Shown here in pieces: positions 63,643 to 64,000 of a stretch of DNA of 64,000 nucleotides. The stretch is from Pontibacter aydingkolensis (GTDB lineage Bacteria; Bacteroidota; Bacteroidia; Cytophagales; Hymenobacteraceae), in assembly GCF_019443125.1 (NCBI RefSeq), contig NZ_JAHYXK010000009.1, forward strand, positions 62,001-126,000, read 5' to 3'. Under the pieces are notes generated by a model. That model worked only from the letters and a program-made list of their open reading frames with translations. It made no database searches and was not told the origin of the DNA. Each line of letters begins with the position of its first letter. The stretch's first letter is position 1. The translations under genes and the position numbers were made by a program.

Positions 63643-64000
63643 TTGTCTGTAGAAGTAAAGAACCTTACCAAGATTTTCGGGACGCAGCGTGCTGTGGATG
63701 ATATTTCGTTTTCGGTACAGCAAGGCCAGATACTTGGATTCTTGGGGCCAAACGGAGCTGGCAAATCCACTACCATGAAAATTGCCACCTGCTACCTACC
63801 TCCAACTTATGGTACGGTAGTAGTAAATGGCTTTGATGTGGTAAAGAGCCCGATTGAAGTACGCCGAAATGTAGGTTATTTGCCAGAGCACAACCCGCTT
63901 TACCTGGATATGTATGTGCACGAGTACCTGGAGTTTGTAGCATCGGTTTATGGCCTAAAAAGCAAGTATGCCAAAACGCGTGTGCAGGAGATGGTAGAAC
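63643..64000 (+). CDS. gldA: GldA-type ABC transporter ATP-binding protein (partial, 3' end cut)
   Basis: The first 119 codons are in the window, starting with TTG at 63643. They carry VEVKNLTKIFGTQRAVDDIS, Walker A GPNGAGKST (about 39-47), MKIATCYLPPTYGTVVVNGF and VGYLPEHNPLYLDMYVHEYL, the last of which is characteristic of GldA. GldA partners GldF/GldG in a transporter needed for gliding in some Bacteroidota. The signature and Walker B lie beyond the window. Confidence 0.85.
   Translation, partial: MSVEVKNLTKIFGTQRAVDDISFSVQQGQILGFLGPNGAGKSTTMKIATCYLPPTYGTVVVNGFDVVKSPIEVRRNVGYLPEHNPLYLDMYVHEYLEFVASVYGLKSKYAKTRVQEMVE

Noticed and set aside
1..64000. CRISPR array
   Set aside because: No direct repeats with regular spacers were seen; only short inverted repeats occur.

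Overview
The window looks like chromosome of a Bacteroidota bacterium of the order Cytophagales, most likely family Hymenobacteraceae and Pontibacter-like. The evidence is a start of a GldA-type gliding ABC ATPase, a DUF2027-Smr protein, the etfB-etfA-BFN-nucleoside transporter order, several promoters of the Bacteroidota form TTG-N19-TAnnTTTG (tRNA-Glu is the best example), weak Shine-Dalgarno signals and many TTG/GTG starts. The genus is inference.

Layout. 1-2.8 kb: IS110 transposase interrupted by an amber codon, with a foldable leader that may encode its bridge RNA, then gene debris and an Arg/Asp/Tyr-rich protein. 3.1-8.2 kb: an ECF sigma unit with a predicted dual-membrane-spanning (Dma-like) anti-sigma factor and three related lipoproteins; sigma and two lipoprotein genes share a CAACnTTT-N14-RTCTW promoter. 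9.5-26.4 kb: a GC-rich envelope and stress block (CorC/HCC, MntP-like, AI-2E, MscS, DUF2254, metallophosphoesterase, Pmp3 lipoprotein, DUF1206) with three paralogous pairs, one being lipoproteins with a CotH/HipA-like signature. 26.4-34.9 kb: a type I restriction-modification operon (hsdM, OLD-family ATPase/TOPRIM nuclease, unknown 234-aa gene, hsdS, hsdR), with hsdS and hsdR each carrying one frameshift. 34.9-39.6 kb: a 1.37-kb non-coding stretch and a MerR-like regulator/accessory protein/large serine recombinase module whose last codons run into tRNA-Glu, marking the likely edge of an integrated island.

39.6-64 kb reads as core genome: tRNA-Glu, SIMPL protein, RNase P RNA, DUF2027-Smr, DinB-like, DUF2279, photolyase, SDR, a two-component system, pyruvate carboxylase, EtfBA, bifunctional nuclease, nucleoside transporter, MlaEF-type transporter, two SDRs and the start of gldA. 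Two small inverted-repeat elements lie here, one of them enclosing a 47-aa membrane ORF.

Best candidates for new biology are the ECF/Dma-like/lipoprotein circuit with its shared promoter, the nuclease pair inserted in the restriction operon, and the CotH/HipA-like lipoproteins. All three rest on motif reading by eye and have not been checked against databases.
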